Shown piece after piece: positions 18,974 through 27,360 of a DNA stretch of 64,000 nt. Within the stretch, counting starts at the first letter, position 1. The number at the start of each line of letters is the position of its first letter. The DNA is from Allopontixanthobacter sediminis. GTDB taxonomy: Bacteria; Pseudomonadota; Alphaproteobacteria; Sphingomonadales; Sphingomonadaceae. The stretch lies in the NCBI RefSeq assembly GCF_009828115.1, contig NZ_WTYL01000002.1, positions 496,001-560,000 of the forward strand, read 5' to 3'. The position numbers were made by a program, and so were the translations under genes. Below the pieces are notes generated by a model. That model was not told the DNA's origin, searched no databases, and saw nothing but the letters and a program-made list of their open reading frames with translations.

Positions 18974-20596
18974 TCAGCCGATTTTCCTGGGAGCTTCAAT
19001 CTTGTCGATTTCGCGCACCGGCGCTTCCGGCTCATTCGATGCGGGCGCGATATTGGCCAGCGCCGCGCCAGCTTCGACGGTCTTCAGCTTCGCCAGCGAT
19101 GCGCGGAATTCCCGCAGTTCCGCGCCGGAGAGTTCCGCCCGGGTCACGAAATTGACCGACGCGGGATCGACCGCCCGGCCCGACCGGTACATTTCGTAAT
19201 GGAGATGCGCGCCGGTCGACAGGCCGGTCGAGCCGACATAGCCAATCACCTGTCCGCGCCGGACCGACTGGCCGCCGCGCACCGCCATCCGGCTCATGTG
19301 GCAATAGCGGGTCTGCAAGCCGCCGCCGTGATCCAGCCGGACCGCGTTGCCACAGCCGCCCATCCGTCCCGCTCCGCTGACCCGGCCGTCGGTGACCGCG
19401 ACGATCGGCGTGCCGTGACTGGCGCGGAAGTCGAGACCCGCATGCATCCGCCGGTAACCGAGGATCGGATGGCGGCGCATCCCGAAACGGGAGGAGACCC
19501 GGCCCGGGACCGGCGACACCATCCCGCTGCGCTGTTCTCCCACGCCGGAAGCCTCGAAAAAGCGGCCGTCGCGGCCCCAGCGCATCAGCTGCGTGGTGGT
19601 TTTCCCGCTTCGCTCGATCCCGGCAAACAGCAGCTGGCCCGCTTGGCGTTCGCCTGTGGCCGCGCGCTTATGCGCGATGATGATGTCAAACGTGTCGGTG
19701 GCGCGGACGGAGCGGTCCATGTCGACCTGGTCGCCCAACGTCTTGAGATATTGCTGCACGGCGCTCGCCGGCGCGCCCGCGGCCCGGGCGGAGCGGTACA
19801 GGCTTTGCCCGACAGTCCCGCGAATGCGCAGCGGGGTTTCGTCCACTGCGATCGGTTTGCGGAGCAGGGCGAGGTTTCCGCCGACCCGTTCGATCGACAG
19901 TTCGAGGTCGAAGCGTGCACGAAAGTTGAGCGCATCGAGCGGACGCGCCTCACCCGGTGCGGGGCGGCGGCCCAAAGTAATATCGACTTGCGTGCCGGAT
20001 TCGATATCCTGCAGCGGCATCGTGCGCGCGACCAGTTCGGTCACCCGAACGGCGTCACCAGAGCCGACCCCTGCACGTTGCAACATGCGGCCGAAACTGT
20101 CGCCCCTGACCAGCGTCGCGAGCATTTCAAGCTGGGGGCGTTCCGGCACCGATTTGAGCGGCACCACCGCTTCGGTCGCGCCCATGTGTCGGCCGCTGTC
20201 AGCGCCGAGCGCCAGCGGCATGATCATCTGGCTGCGAAATTCGTCGCGCGCGCTATCGTTGATCGCCATGGCCGGGGCCGCTTCGACCGGGGAGAAATCC
20301 GGCCAGAACGCCAGCGACAGGGCAGACAGGCCGAGGAAGGTGCCGAAGCCGCGAAACCACCGGCGGCTGCCGATTTTCTCGGCGAGATCGGGCGCGAGAT
20401 CGACCGATTCGAGCCTCTGCGAAATTGCGAGGCGCCATTCTTCGAACCTGTCGGCAAAACTGTGGGCGCGCTGGAAAACTATCCGTTCGCCGGCCGGCGC
20501 ATCTTCCGTCGCGCGAGAAGCTTCCGCCGCACTGGTAGCGGGTTCCAGCGCAGCCCCTGCTTCGTCGGCCAGGATCTGGCTGTGACACAGTTCCAC
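18974..20596 (-). CDS. Large M23 peptidase with N-terminal membrane and OapA/LysM-like region
   Basis: A 540-residue envelope peptidase. A cytosolic N-terminus (1-80) precedes one hydrophobic segment at about 84-104, then a long periplasmic domain resembling the OapA/LysM-like part of Gram-negative MepM proteins (LATLVRGDSFGRMLQRAGV), and an M23 domain at about 375-480. Zinc motifs HAGLDF and GAHLHYE are intact, so it should be an active peptidoglycan endopeptidase. The start is a GTG at 20596. The frame stays open further up, so the exact start is uncertain. A CtrA-type box lies in the upstream divergent promoter region. Confidence 0.85.
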   Translation of the reverse strand: MELCHSQILADEAGAALEPATSAAEASRATEDAPAGERIVFQRAHSFADRFEEWRLAISQRLESVDLAPDLAEKIGSRRWFRGFGTFLGLSALSLAFWPDFSPVEAAPAMAINDSARDEFRSQMIMPLALGADSGRHMGATEAVVPLKSVPERPQLEMLATLVRGDSFGRMLQRAGVGSGDAVRVTELVARTMPLQDIESGTQVDITLGRRPAPGEARPLDALNFRARFDLELSIERVGGNLALLRKPIAVDETPLRIRGTVGQSLYRSARAAGAPASAVQQYLKTLGDQVDMDRSVRATDTFDIIIAHKRAATGERQAGQLLFAGIERSGKTTTQLMRWGRDGRFFEASGVGEQRSGMVSPVPGRVSSRFGMRRHPILGYRRMHAGLDFRASHGTPIVAVTDGRVSGAGRMGGCGNAVRLDHGGGLQTRYCHMSRMAVRGGQSVRRGQVIGYVGSTGLSTGAHLHYEMYRSGRAVDPASVNFVTRAELSGAELREFRASLAKLKTVEAGAALANIAPASNEPEAPVREIDKIEAPRKIG

Positions 20597-20741
20597 CCGG
20601 TCGGAAGCATCCGACCTGCCGCCTGTGATCCCGTCATTTTCGCGCGAAGTGTACAGCGCGACCTCCTCGTACGGTCTGTGGCAATTGCTTTGCCGAAGGA
20701 CCTTGCTGATGGCCCTCGACGGTTTCCCTGCACATTTAAAG

Positions 20742-20756
20742 TTAATACCGGTTTAA
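20742..20756. promoter_or_regulatory. CtrA-type box TTAA-N7-TTAA in a divergent promoter region
   Basis: TTAA (20742) and TTAA (20753) are separated by exactly seven bases, the full consensus for the alphaproteobacterial cell-cycle regulator CtrA. The box sits inside a 26-bp AT-rich island that also carries a direct repeat, TTTAAAGT at 20735 and 20752, in the 232-bp gap between the M23 peptidase and the rightward helicase. Either gene could be controlled. Confidence 0.5.
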
Positions 20757-20828
20757 AGTGCGCCCACCCGAGTCCGGTTTGAGACAGGCCGTGCAATCGC
20801 GGCTGTTAATGGCGAGAACCGCGCGGTT

Positions 20829-23537
20829 GTGAATCGCCCGGCGCGATGCCACATTGCAGATGTGACCCGTCCCCCTCTCGACGCTTCCCGGATCAAGGCG
20901 GTCCTCGGTCCGACCAATACCGGCAAGACCCATCTGGCAATCGAAAGAATGTGCGGCCATTCGAGCGGCGCAATCGGATTTCCGCTGCGGTTGCTGGCGC
21001 GCGAAGTCTATGACCGGGTGGTGCGGATCAAGGGCGAAGCGCAGGTGGCGCTGATCACCGGCGAGGAGCGGATCGAACCGCCTGGCGCTCGCTATTACTG
21101 TTGCACCGCCGAAGCAATGCCGGTCCAGCGTACCCATGACGGCGGCACCCACAGCTTCCTGGCGCTGGACGAAGCGCAGCTCGGCGCGAACCGGGAACGC
21201 GGGCATATTTTCACCGACCGGCTGCTCAACGCGCGCGGGCGGGACGAAACCATGCTGCTGGGGGCCGCAACGCTGGAGCCAATGGTGCGCGCGCTGCATC
21301 CCGATGCGGAGATCATCAAGCGTCCGCGGTTTTCTACCCTGACCCACATCGGTCCGCGCAAATTGTCACGCTTGCCGCCACGCAGCGCGATCGTCGCCTT
21401 CTCCGCCGAACAGGTTTACGCGGTGGCCGAAATGCTGCGCCGGTTTCGCGGGGGTTCGGCGGTGGTGATGGGCGCGCTGAGCCCGGAAACCCGCAACCGG
21501 CAGGTCGAATTGTTCCAGTCCGGCGAAGTCGATTACATCGTCGCCACCGACGCCATCGGCATGGGCCTCAATCTCGACATCAACCATGTCGCCTTCGCGT
21601 CGCTCACGAAATATGACGGGGTCCGCAAACGGCGCCTGATGCCCGCCGAAATGGCCCAGATTGCCGGTCGTGCCGGCCGCCATCAGCGGGACGGAACCTT
21701 CGGCACCCTGTCGGGCGTCGGCAAGGACGGCGGGGGTTCAGGACGTCATGACGGCGAACCGGTCGAATTTACCGAAGAAGAGATTCACGCAATCGAGGAA
21801 CACCGGTTCGCCCCGCTGACGCGGCTGTATTGGCGCGATTCGCAGCCGCGGTTCGACAGTCTGCCGGTGCTGATCGGTGACCTCGAAAGCCCGCCGGAAA
21901 ATCCGGTGCTGGCCCTCGCCCCTGAAGCCATCGACCTCGCCGTGCTGAAGCGCCTTGCCGAAGAGCCTTGGGCGGACCAGATCAGGGGCTCAGGGAACGT
22001 GCGGCGGTTCTGGGAAGTGTGCCGCCTGCCTGATTTCCGCCAGCAGGGTGCCGATACGCACAGCCGGTTCGTCGCGCGGCTGTGGCAGGATTTGCAGCGG
22101 GGTTACATCGGCGCGGATTATGCTGCCGCCCGGATTTCCGAACTCGACAACATGCAGGGAGATATCCACGCGCTGCAAGGCCGCATTGCCGCGATCCGCA
22201 GTTGGGCGTATATCTGCCAGCGACCCGACTGGGTGCTGGCGCGCGACGAGATGGCCGCGCGGGCGCATGCGGTGGAAGCTAAATTGTCGGATGCGCTGCA
22301 CGGCCGCCTGACCGAGAGATTTGTTAACCGGAGGACCGCAATCCTGATGAAATCAATGGGCCAGGATGCTTCGCTGCTAGCCGTCAGCCTGTCGGATGAA
22401 GGCGTCCTGTCGGTAGAGGACGAGCCGATCGGCGCGGTCTCCGGCTTCCGCTTTACCGTCGATCACAGCGCGAGCCATGCCGACCGCAAGATGCTGCTGG
22501 CTGCGGGCGAGAAAGCCATGCCGCGCATTCTTTCGGACAAGGTCGATGCCCTGATCGCCTCCGATATGGCGGGTGTCACGCTGGAAGATGGCGGGATCCG
22601 GTGGGAAGGCCAGCAGATCGCTTCGCTGTCGGCAGGACCAAGCGCGGCTAGCGCGCGGCTCGTGCCCGACCGGCAGCTTACCCAGCTTCCTGACGGGGCG
22701 CGGGCCAAACTTGTCGAGGCGCTGGAAGCATGGCTGGCGGCCCGGATGGCCCCGCTCGCGCCGCTGGCCAAGCTCGAAGAAGCCTCGCGCGATCCCGCCG
22801 CCGGGTCGGAAGCCCGTGCGCTGTTGCTGTCGCTGATCGCCGCGCATGGCCACATGACGCGGCAGGCGGCGGGCCTCGAACACTTGCCCAAGGAAACGCG
22901 GCCTTTCCTGCGGCGCATCGGGGTGACCTTCGGCGCCCTGGATATTTTTGCGACCGCGTTGCTCAAACCCGCGCCGCGGCAATTGCTCAGCAAACTGGGC
23001 GCGGACCCGCGTCCGCTCAATTCGCCGATGATCCCGGTGATCGACTGTTCGGGGGCGCTCCCGTCAGGCTACCGGCATGCCGGCAAACAGGCCGTGCGGA
23101 TCGACATTGCCGAGAAGATCATCCGCGCCGCCCATGACGCCCGGGGCAAAAGTGCACGGCGCAAGTTCGTCCTCGACCCTGCCCTCGCGGTCTCGACCGG
23201 TTTGACGCCGGATAGCTATGTCTACCTGCTGGGACAAGCCGGGTTTCGCCGGACTGAAGGTCGCGCGCTGGCCGAGGGTGCATCGGGTCCGCCCGCACCG
23301 GACCAATGGGAATGGCAACCTTCGCGGGGCAGGCCCTCACGCGGCAAGCCTTCAGGCGACAAGAGTGCGCGACGACCTCAGGCAGGTTCGCACCGAAGCA
23401 AGGACCCGCGCGCTACCGCCACCAAGCCCCATGAAAGGACCGGGGCACCGGCGAAAAAGCCGCCGAGAGCAGCGCCTGCGAAACCCGCGCCCAACCCGAA
23501 CAGCGCCTTCGCCGGCCTCGCGGATCTGCTGCGGTAA
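20829..23537 (+). CDS. SUV3-like superfamily 2 RNA helicase
   Basis: A 902-residue DExH-like helicase related to mitochondrial SUV3. Motif I GPTNTGKTH is near residue 29, motif II DEAQ near 116, motif V ATDAIGMGLNLD near 238 and motif VI QIAGRAGRH near 276, all intact. The middle is the SUV3-like helical region. The last about 90 residues are a Lys/Arg/Pro-rich tail, probably disordered and RNA-binding. Start taken as GTG 20829; a GTG at 20862 is possible. It overlaps the S4 protein gene by one base, hinting at a joint role in RNA handling. Confidence 0.87.
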   Translation: MNRPARCHIADVTRPPLDASRIKAVLGPTNTGKTHLAIERMCGHSSGAIGFPLRLLAREVYDRVVRIKGEAQVALITGEERIEPPGARYYCCTAEAMPVQRTHDGGTHSFLALDEAQLGANRERGHIFTDRLLNARGRDETMLLGAATLEPMVRALHPDAEIIKRPRFSTLTHIGPRKLSRLPPRSAIVAFSAEQVYAVAEMLRRFRGGSAVVMGALSPETRNRQVELFQSGEVDYIVATDAIGMGLNLDINHVAFASLTKYDGVRKRRLMPAEMAQIAGRAGRHQRDGTFGTLSGVGKDGGGSGRHDGEPVEFTEEEIHAIEEHRFAPLTRLYWRDSQPRFDSLPVLIGDLESPPENPVLALAPEAIDLAVLKRLAEEPWADQIRGSGNVRRFWEVCRLPDFRQQGADTHSRFVARLWQDLQRGYIGADYAAARISELDNMQGDIHALQGRIAAIRSWAYICQRPDWVLARDEMAARAHAVEAKLSDALHGRLTERFVNRRTAILMKSMGQDASLLAVSLSDEGVLSVEDEPIGAVSGFRFTVDHSASHADRKMLLAAGEKAMPRILSDKVDALIASDMAGVTLEDGGIRWEGQQIASLSAGPSAASARLVPDRQLTQLPDGARAKLVEALEAWLAARMAPLAPLAKLEEASRDPAAGSEARALLLSLIAAHGHMTRQAAGLEHLPKETRPFLRRIGVTFGALDIFATALLKPAPRQLLSKLGADPRPLNSPMIPVIDCSGALPSGYRHAGKQAVRIDIAEKIIRAAHDARGKSARRKFVLDPALAVSTGLTPDSYVYLLGQAGFRRTEGRALAEGASGPPAPDQWEWQPSRGRPSRGKPSGDKSARRPQAGSHRSKDPRATATKPHERTGAPAKKPPRAAPAKPAPNPNSAFAGLADLLR

Positions 23538-23845
23538 TGCGGATCGATCTTCTGCTGTGTTATCTGCGCTTCGTTAAGTCACGAAGCTGCGCCCAGCGGT
23601 TGATCGGCGAAGGGCATGTTCGCCGCAACGGACAGCGAGTCAGCCGCGCCAGCCAGCCGGTCGGACAAGGCGATGTGCTGACACTCCCGCTCGGTTCGCG
23701 GATCATGGTGGCACAAATCTGCGCGTTGCCCACAAGGCGCGGGCCCCCTGCGGAGGCGCAAATGTGTTATCTGCCGCTTGACCCGCAATGCCAATCCGCC
23801 ATAGCAAAATCCGCAGACCAATCGATTTCAAACCACCGGACTTAA
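23537..23845 (+). CDS. S4-domain RNA-binding protein (Hsp15-like)
   Basis: A 102-residue protein beginning with an S4 domain: MRIDLLLCYLRFVKSRSCAQ, then LIGEGHVRRNGQRVSRASQPV and GDVLTLPLGS, the layout of Hsp15-type proteins that bind structured rRNA in stalled 50S subunits. The C-terminal 35 residues are not conserved. Its ATG shares the final A of the helicase stop (TAATG), so the two are co-translated. Confidence 0.82.
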   Translation: MRIDLLLCYLRFVKSRSCAQRLIGEGHVRRNGQRVSRASQPVGQGDVLTLPLGSRIMVAQICALPTRRGPPAEAQMCYLPLDPQCQSAIAKSADQSISNHRT

Positions 23846-23860
23846 GGGGAACGCGCAGCC

Positions 23861-24199
23861 ATGACATATGTCGTCACCGAGGCGTGCATCAAATGCAAAT
23901 ATACCGACTGCGTCGAAGTCTGTCCGGTGGACTGTTTCTACGAAGGCGAGAACATGCTGGTGATCAATCCCAGCGAATGCATCGACTGCGGTGTGTGCGA
24001 ACCGGAATGTCCGGCTGAAGCGATCCTGCCCGATACCGAAGACAATCTGGAAAAATGGCTTGAGCTGAACACCAAGTTCTCAGCGGAATGGCCCAACATC
24101 ACCAGCCAGAAAGAACCCCCCGCCGATGCCGACGAGCATAAGGGCGAAGAGGAAAAGTTCGACAAGTACTTCACTCCCGAACCCGGTGAAGGCGACTAG
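23861..24199 (+). CDS. fdxA: 7Fe-8S ferredoxin FdxA
   Basis: A 112-residue ferredoxin. The N-terminus has [18 protein letters not shown] and the second cluster motif [15 protein letters not shown], the pattern for one 3Fe-4S and one 4Fe-4S cluster in FdxA. It transfers electrons at low potential in the cytosol; the partner is unknown. The C-terminal acidic tail is typical of alphaproteobacterial FdxA. It lies 16 bp after the S4 gene and may be co-transcribed with it. Confidence 0.93.
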   Translation: MTYVVTEACIKCKYTDCVEVCPVDCFYEGENMLVINPSECIDCGVCEPECPAEAILPDTEDNLEKWLELNTKFSAEWPNITSQKEPPADADEHKGEEEKFDKYFTPEPGEGD

Positions 24200-24500
24200 G
24201 AAGTCGCGCGCGTCCTGACCGGCGCCAACGTACGTTTACCGGTCAGACAAGGCAAAACGGACCGCATGGTGCACTGCGGCGGACCATTCCGCATGCGGGG
24301 TGGAAATTCGGCTGCGCCTGTGCTATATACTGCGCAACTGCACGGGTCAGCCGCTTTCGGTCGTGGTCCTGCAGGCGTAGTATCTGGAAAGGCGCAGACC
24401 ACCCAACCTCAGCAAGAATTCCGAATTTGGCCGTGCAATAGCGCGGTCGGCAGGACATTTGACTGACGTTCGGGGCACTGCCCGCACGAAAGGATTTTAT
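24200..24500. other. Intergenic region between fdxA and carD (301 bp)
   Basis: I see no gene here. It holds an inverted repeat near 24215-24246, a possible -10 element TATACT at 24326-24331 without a clear -35, and the strong AAAGGA ribosome-binding site of carD at about 24489. A leader of about 150 bases for carD is implied if the -10 is real. Confidence 0.4.
24215..24246. terminator. Inverted repeat after fdxA with nested palindrome
   Basis: CTGACCGG (24215-24222) pairs with CCGGTCAG (24239-24246); the loop contains the 10-base palindrome AACGTACGTT (24227-24236). It lies 16 bases after the fdxA stop. There is no U-tract, so it is either a weak terminator, a 3'-end stabiliser or a protein-binding site. 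Confidence 0.35.
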
Positions 24501-25034
24501 ATGGCGACCAAGGCAAATGCCTTCGATGTCGGCGATTACGTAGTGTATCCCAAGCACGGGGTAGGCCGGGTAATCGAACTCCAGAATGAAGAAATCGCCG
24601 GAATGCAGCTCGAGCTGTATGTTTTGCGGTTCGAAAAAGAACGCATGACCCTGCGGGTGCCGACCAACAAGGTCGACGCGATCGGAATGCGCAAATTGTC
24701 GAGCGACAAGACGCTGAAGGAAGCGATGGAAACGCTCAAGGGCAAACCCAAGGTCAAGCGCACCATGTGGTCGCGCCGGGCTCAGGAATACGAAGCGAAG
24801 ATCAACTCCGGTGACCTGGTTTCGATCGCCGAAGTCACCCGCGACCTGTTCCGCCCCGAAGACCAGCCGGAACAGAGCTATTCCGAACGGCAGATCTTCG
24901 AAGCAGCTTCCAGCCGTCTCGCCCGCGAGTTGGCGGCGATGGAAAAGACCGACGAACCGGCCGCTTTGCTGAAAATCCTTGAAGTCCTGCGCGAACACGC
25001 GCCGCAATATTACGATAACGCCGAACCGGTGTAA
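24501..25034 (+). CDS. carD: CarD family transcriptional regulator
   Basis: A 177-residue CarD/CdnL-type protein that binds the RNA polymerase beta subunit and stabilises open complexes at rRNA and other promoters. The N-terminal Tudor-like domain shows AFDVGDYVVYPKHGVGRVIE and the core RVPTNKVDAIGMRKLS; the C-terminal part is helical (residues 70-165) with the DNA-contacting WSRRAQEYEAKINSGD. ATG 24501 is chosen for the AAAGGA six bases upstream. A good intrinsic terminator follows. It is transcribed alone. Confidence 0.93.
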   Translation: MATKANAFDVGDYVVYPKHGVGRVIELQNEEIAGMQLELYVLRFEKERMTLRVPTNKVDAIGMRKLSSDKTLKEAMETLKGKPKVKRTMWSRRAQEYEAKINSGDLVSIAEVTRDLFRPEDQPEQSYSERQIFEAASSRLARELAAMEKTDEPAALLKILEVLREHAPQYYDNAEPV

Positions 25035-25077
25035 TCGCGGATCCGCCTGTTGGTGCAGATCACGATTGAATGAATTG

Positions 25078-25104
25078 GGGCCGCCTGGAAGGGCGGCCCT
25101 TTTT
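25078..25104 (+). terminator. Rho-independent terminator of carD
   Basis: GGGCCGCC (25078-25085), loop TGGAA, and GGCGGCCC (25092-25099) form an 8-bp perfect stem followed by TTTTT (25100-25104), 43 bases after the carD stop. This is the clearest intrinsic terminator in the window. Confidence 0.88.
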
Positions 25105-25141
25105 CGTAGGTCCTCACGCCGCACTTGCCACCACCCCCTTG

Positions 25142-25163
25142 CTGTATTAGGTTAGCAATACAG
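25142..25163. promoter_or_regulatory. Palindromic operator CTGTATT-N8-AATACAG upstream of the DUF2807 gene
   Basis: Perfect 7-bp arms CTGTATT (25142-25148) and AATACAG (25157-25163) flank eight bases, 29 bases before the DUF2807 ATG. The same arms with the same spacing occur at 61297 just upstream of pcm. Arms and spacing look like a dimeric repressor site, of the GntR, PadR or TetR kind; the regulator is not in the window. Confidence 0.6.
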
Positions 25164-25192
25164 ATGGTACAGTTTATTGGCAGGAGGATCGT

Positions 25193-25945
25193 ATGTTGCG
25201 CGGAATTTCCAGGATGTGGGGCCCACTTGCGGCGATGGTCATGGCGGCCGGGCTCGCGGCGTGTGACGGATCGAATATCAAGATCAACGGGGAGGAAGGC
25301 GTGCCGCTGGCCGACCTCGACCTGAGCGGCGATCCGCCCACCGTTCTCGTACTCGCCGGCCCGGACAGCGTTCGGGTTACCGACGGCGACACGCTGACAA
25401 TCTCAGTCGAAGGGGATCAGGCGGCGATCGATGCGTTGCGCTTTTCGCGAGACGGCAAGACCCTCGCGATCACGCGGCTCGATGGCAGCTGGAAAGACAC
25501 CGGCAAGGCAAAGGTGTTCGTCACCATGCCCTCACCCGAAGAGCTCACGCTGCTGGCGTCCGGCACCATCGAAGCGGATTCACTGTCGCGCGATGCCTCC
25601 GTGCAGGTTCTCGGATCGGGCAAGGTCACGGTCGGGCGCGTGGCCGCGGATTCGCTGAACGTGAACATCGCCGGTTCGGGCAGTTACGAGGGAACTGGCT
25701 CGGTCACCGAACTGGAGGTCGCCATGGCCGGTTCGGGCAGCGCCGCGATGCCGGGGCTAAAAGTGGCCAAGGCCGATGTCTCCATCATGGGGTCCGGCGG
25801 CACGGAGTTCGATTCCGACGGGGAAGTCACCGCCAATATCATGGGTTCGGGTAATGTTACCGTGAACGGCCGGGCGACTTGCACGCTCAATTCCCTCGGC
25901 TCCGGCAAGCTCACCTGCAATTCGGTGCAACAGGCCGACAAGTAA
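25193..25945 (+). CDS. DUF2807 (GIN-domain) lipoprotein
   Basis: A 250-residue exported protein. The N-terminal signal ends in a lipobox-like GLAAC (Cys near residue 24), so it is probably lipidated. The mature part carries the DUF2807 putative auto-transporter adhesin head GIN domain: repeated GSG turns (VLGSGKVTVGRV, IAGSGSYEGTGSV, MAGSGSAAMPGL, IMGSGGTEF, IMGSGNVTVNG, SLGSGKLTC) that build a beta-helix. The role is unknown, probably envelope-associated. A strong palindrome sits in its promoter and a small lipoprotein gene follows 48 bp downstream. Confidence 0.82.
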   Translation: MLRGISRMWGPLAAMVMAAGLAACDGSNIKINGEEGVPLADLDLSGDPPTVLVLAGPDSVRVTDGDTLTISVEGDQAAIDALRFSRDGKTLAITRLDGSWKDTGKAKVFVTMPSPEELTLLASGTIEADSLSRDASVQVLGSGKVTVGRVAADSLNVNIAGSGSYEGTGSVTELEVAMAGSGSAAMPGLKVAKADVSIMGSGGTEFDSDGEVTANIMGSGNVTVNGRATCTLNSLGSGKLTCNSVQQADK

Positions 25946-25993
25946 TCGACGGGTTTGCCATCCGGGGCTATGGTGCGCGCGAGAGGAATTTCC

Positions 25994-26326
25994 ATGCGCG
26001 CACTATTCCCCCTTCTGGCCCTGGGTTCGTCGATACTGCTACCGGGCTGCATTGCGCGTACGGCACTGGATGTCGTCACCGCGCCCGTGAAGGTGGTCAG
26101 CAAGGCCGCCGACCTCGCCACCACCAGCCAGTCGGAAGCGGACGAGAAGCGCGGGCGCGAAATTCGCAAGCGCGAGGAACAGCTGGGCAAGCTTGACCGG
26201 AAGCGGGAAAAACTTGCCGATAAGTGCGATGACGGCGATAGTTCCGCCTGCCGCGATCTCGAGGCGGTGGAGGCCGAAATGCGCGCGCTCAGTCCCGCAG
26301 TCCCCGTCGAACCGTACCGCCGGTAA
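25994..26326 (+). CDS. Small lipoprotein with charged coiled coil
   Basis: A 110-residue protein with a signal peptide and lipobox LLPGC (Cys about residue 19). The mature part is a charged helix, KRGREIRKREEQLGKLDRKR, likely a coiled coil, with two later cysteines (DKCDDGDSSACRDL) that could form a disulfide. No known domain. Start ATG 25994 has GAGAGGA upstream; an earlier in-frame codon would put the signal peptide internal. It probably shares the transcript of the DUF2807 gene. Confidence 0.75.
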   Translation: MRALFPLLALGSSILLPGCIARTALDVVTAPVKVVSKAADLATTSQSEADEKRGREIRKREEQLGKLDRKREKLADKCDDGDSSACRDLEAVEAEMRALSPAVPVEPYRR

Positions 26327-26332
26327 ACTCCG

Positions 26333-27277
26333 TCAGGACGCCGACGCACGGCGAAGCCGGTCGTTGATCGCCGCGCCGACGCTGGTTTCGGGGATCGGAG
26401 CGACCGCAATCCTCGGCTGGGTAGAGGCGGCACCCCGGTGCAGCGCCGCGTAAAGATTAGCGGCTGCTTCGGACAGATCACCGCCTGGGGACAGATTGTA
26501 CTCGCCGGCAATCCCGCCGAACCCGATCATGAATTCATCAGCTTCAGGTTTCGCCGCAGCGAGCCGCACTGGTTTGCCCGGAGAATAATGGGACCTCATC
26601 TGGCCAGGCGCTTCGATTTCCGCCGTAGGGTTTGCGCCTACCATGCCGAACTCGGTTAAACGGCCAAGATCGAACGGCCCCGGACGCAGGACTTCCAGGG
26701 TGCCGTTATCGCGCACCGCAAGGATCGTCGATTCCAGGCCCGCTTCGCACGCACCCCCGTCGAGAATTGCGTCGATCCGCCCTCCGAGCGAAGCGGCAAC
26801 ATGCGCTGCGGTCGTCGGGCTGACGGCGTTGCTCGGATTGGCCGAGGGTGCAGCAAGGACACAGCCGCTTTGCCGGATCAGCGCGCGCATCACCGGGTGC
26901 GCCGGCATCCGGAGGGCAATCGTCGGCAGGCCTGCGTATACGCCCTTCGCCAGCGATGCCCCTTCCCGCCGCGGCAAGACCAGCGTTACCGGCCCGGGCC
27001 ATACCTCTTGCGCGATGCGCCGCGCGCGTTCTGAAAATTCGGCCAGCGCCTCCGCCTGCTCCACCGCGTCGACATGGACGATCAGCGGGTTGAAGCCCGG
27101 ACGACCTTTCGCGGCGTAGATGCCGGCGACCGCTACCGGGTCATCCGCTCGGGCGGCAAGTCCGTAAACCGTCTCCGTCGGAACGGCGACCAAGCCCCCG
27201 GATTGCAGGATTCGCGCGGCGCGGGTGATCCCGGCGCGGTTCGCCTCCAGCATTTCCGTAGCGTTCTTGCCCGTCAT
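26333..27277 (-). CDS. L-threonylcarbamoyladenylate synthase (Sua5 type)
   Basis: A 314-residue enzyme of the YrdC/Sua5 family that makes threonylcarbamoyl-AMP from threonine, bicarbonate and ATP for t6A37 in tRNA. The YrdC domain (about 12-205) has PTETVYGLAARADDP, the KGRPGFNPLIVHV phosphate loop and CVLAAPSANPSNAVSPT. The about 100-residue C-terminal extension identifies the Sua5 form rather than the short TsaC. It is cytosolic and probably essential, transcribed alone and divergent from the acyl-CoA dehydrogenase. Confidence 0.9.
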   Translation of the reverse strand: MTGKNATEMLEANRAGITRAARILQSGGLVAVPTETVYGLAARADDPVAVAGIYAAKGRPGFNPLIVHVDAVEQAEALAEFSERARRIAQEVWPGPVTLVLPRREGASLAKGVYAGLPTIALRMPAHPVMRALIRQSGCVLAAPSANPSNAVSPTTAAHVAASLGGRIDAILDGGACEAGLESTILAVRDNGTLEVLRPGPFDLGRLTEFGMVGANPTAEIEAPGQMRSHYSPGKPVRLAAAKPEADEFMIGFGGIAGEYNLSPGGDLSEAAANLYAALHRGAASTQPRIAVAPIPETSVGAAINDRLRRASAS

Positions 27278-27334
27278 GCCGGTCCGCTATAGTGGGGGCG
27301 CTGAAAAGCCAAGAAATTCCCGAGACGATTTGAC

Positions 27335-27344
27335 CTAACGTTAG
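27335..27344. promoter_or_regulatory. Palindrome CTAACGTTAG in the acyl-CoA dehydrogenase promoter
   Basis: A perfect 10-base palindrome lies 16 bases before the GTG start of the acyl-CoA dehydrogenase, within the 83-bp gap to the divergent Sua5 gene. It could be an operator for a TetR-type fatty-acid regulator. Short palindromes also arise by chance, so support is limited. Confidence 0.3.
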
Positions 27345-27360
27345 CCGCAAGGAAATTCCC

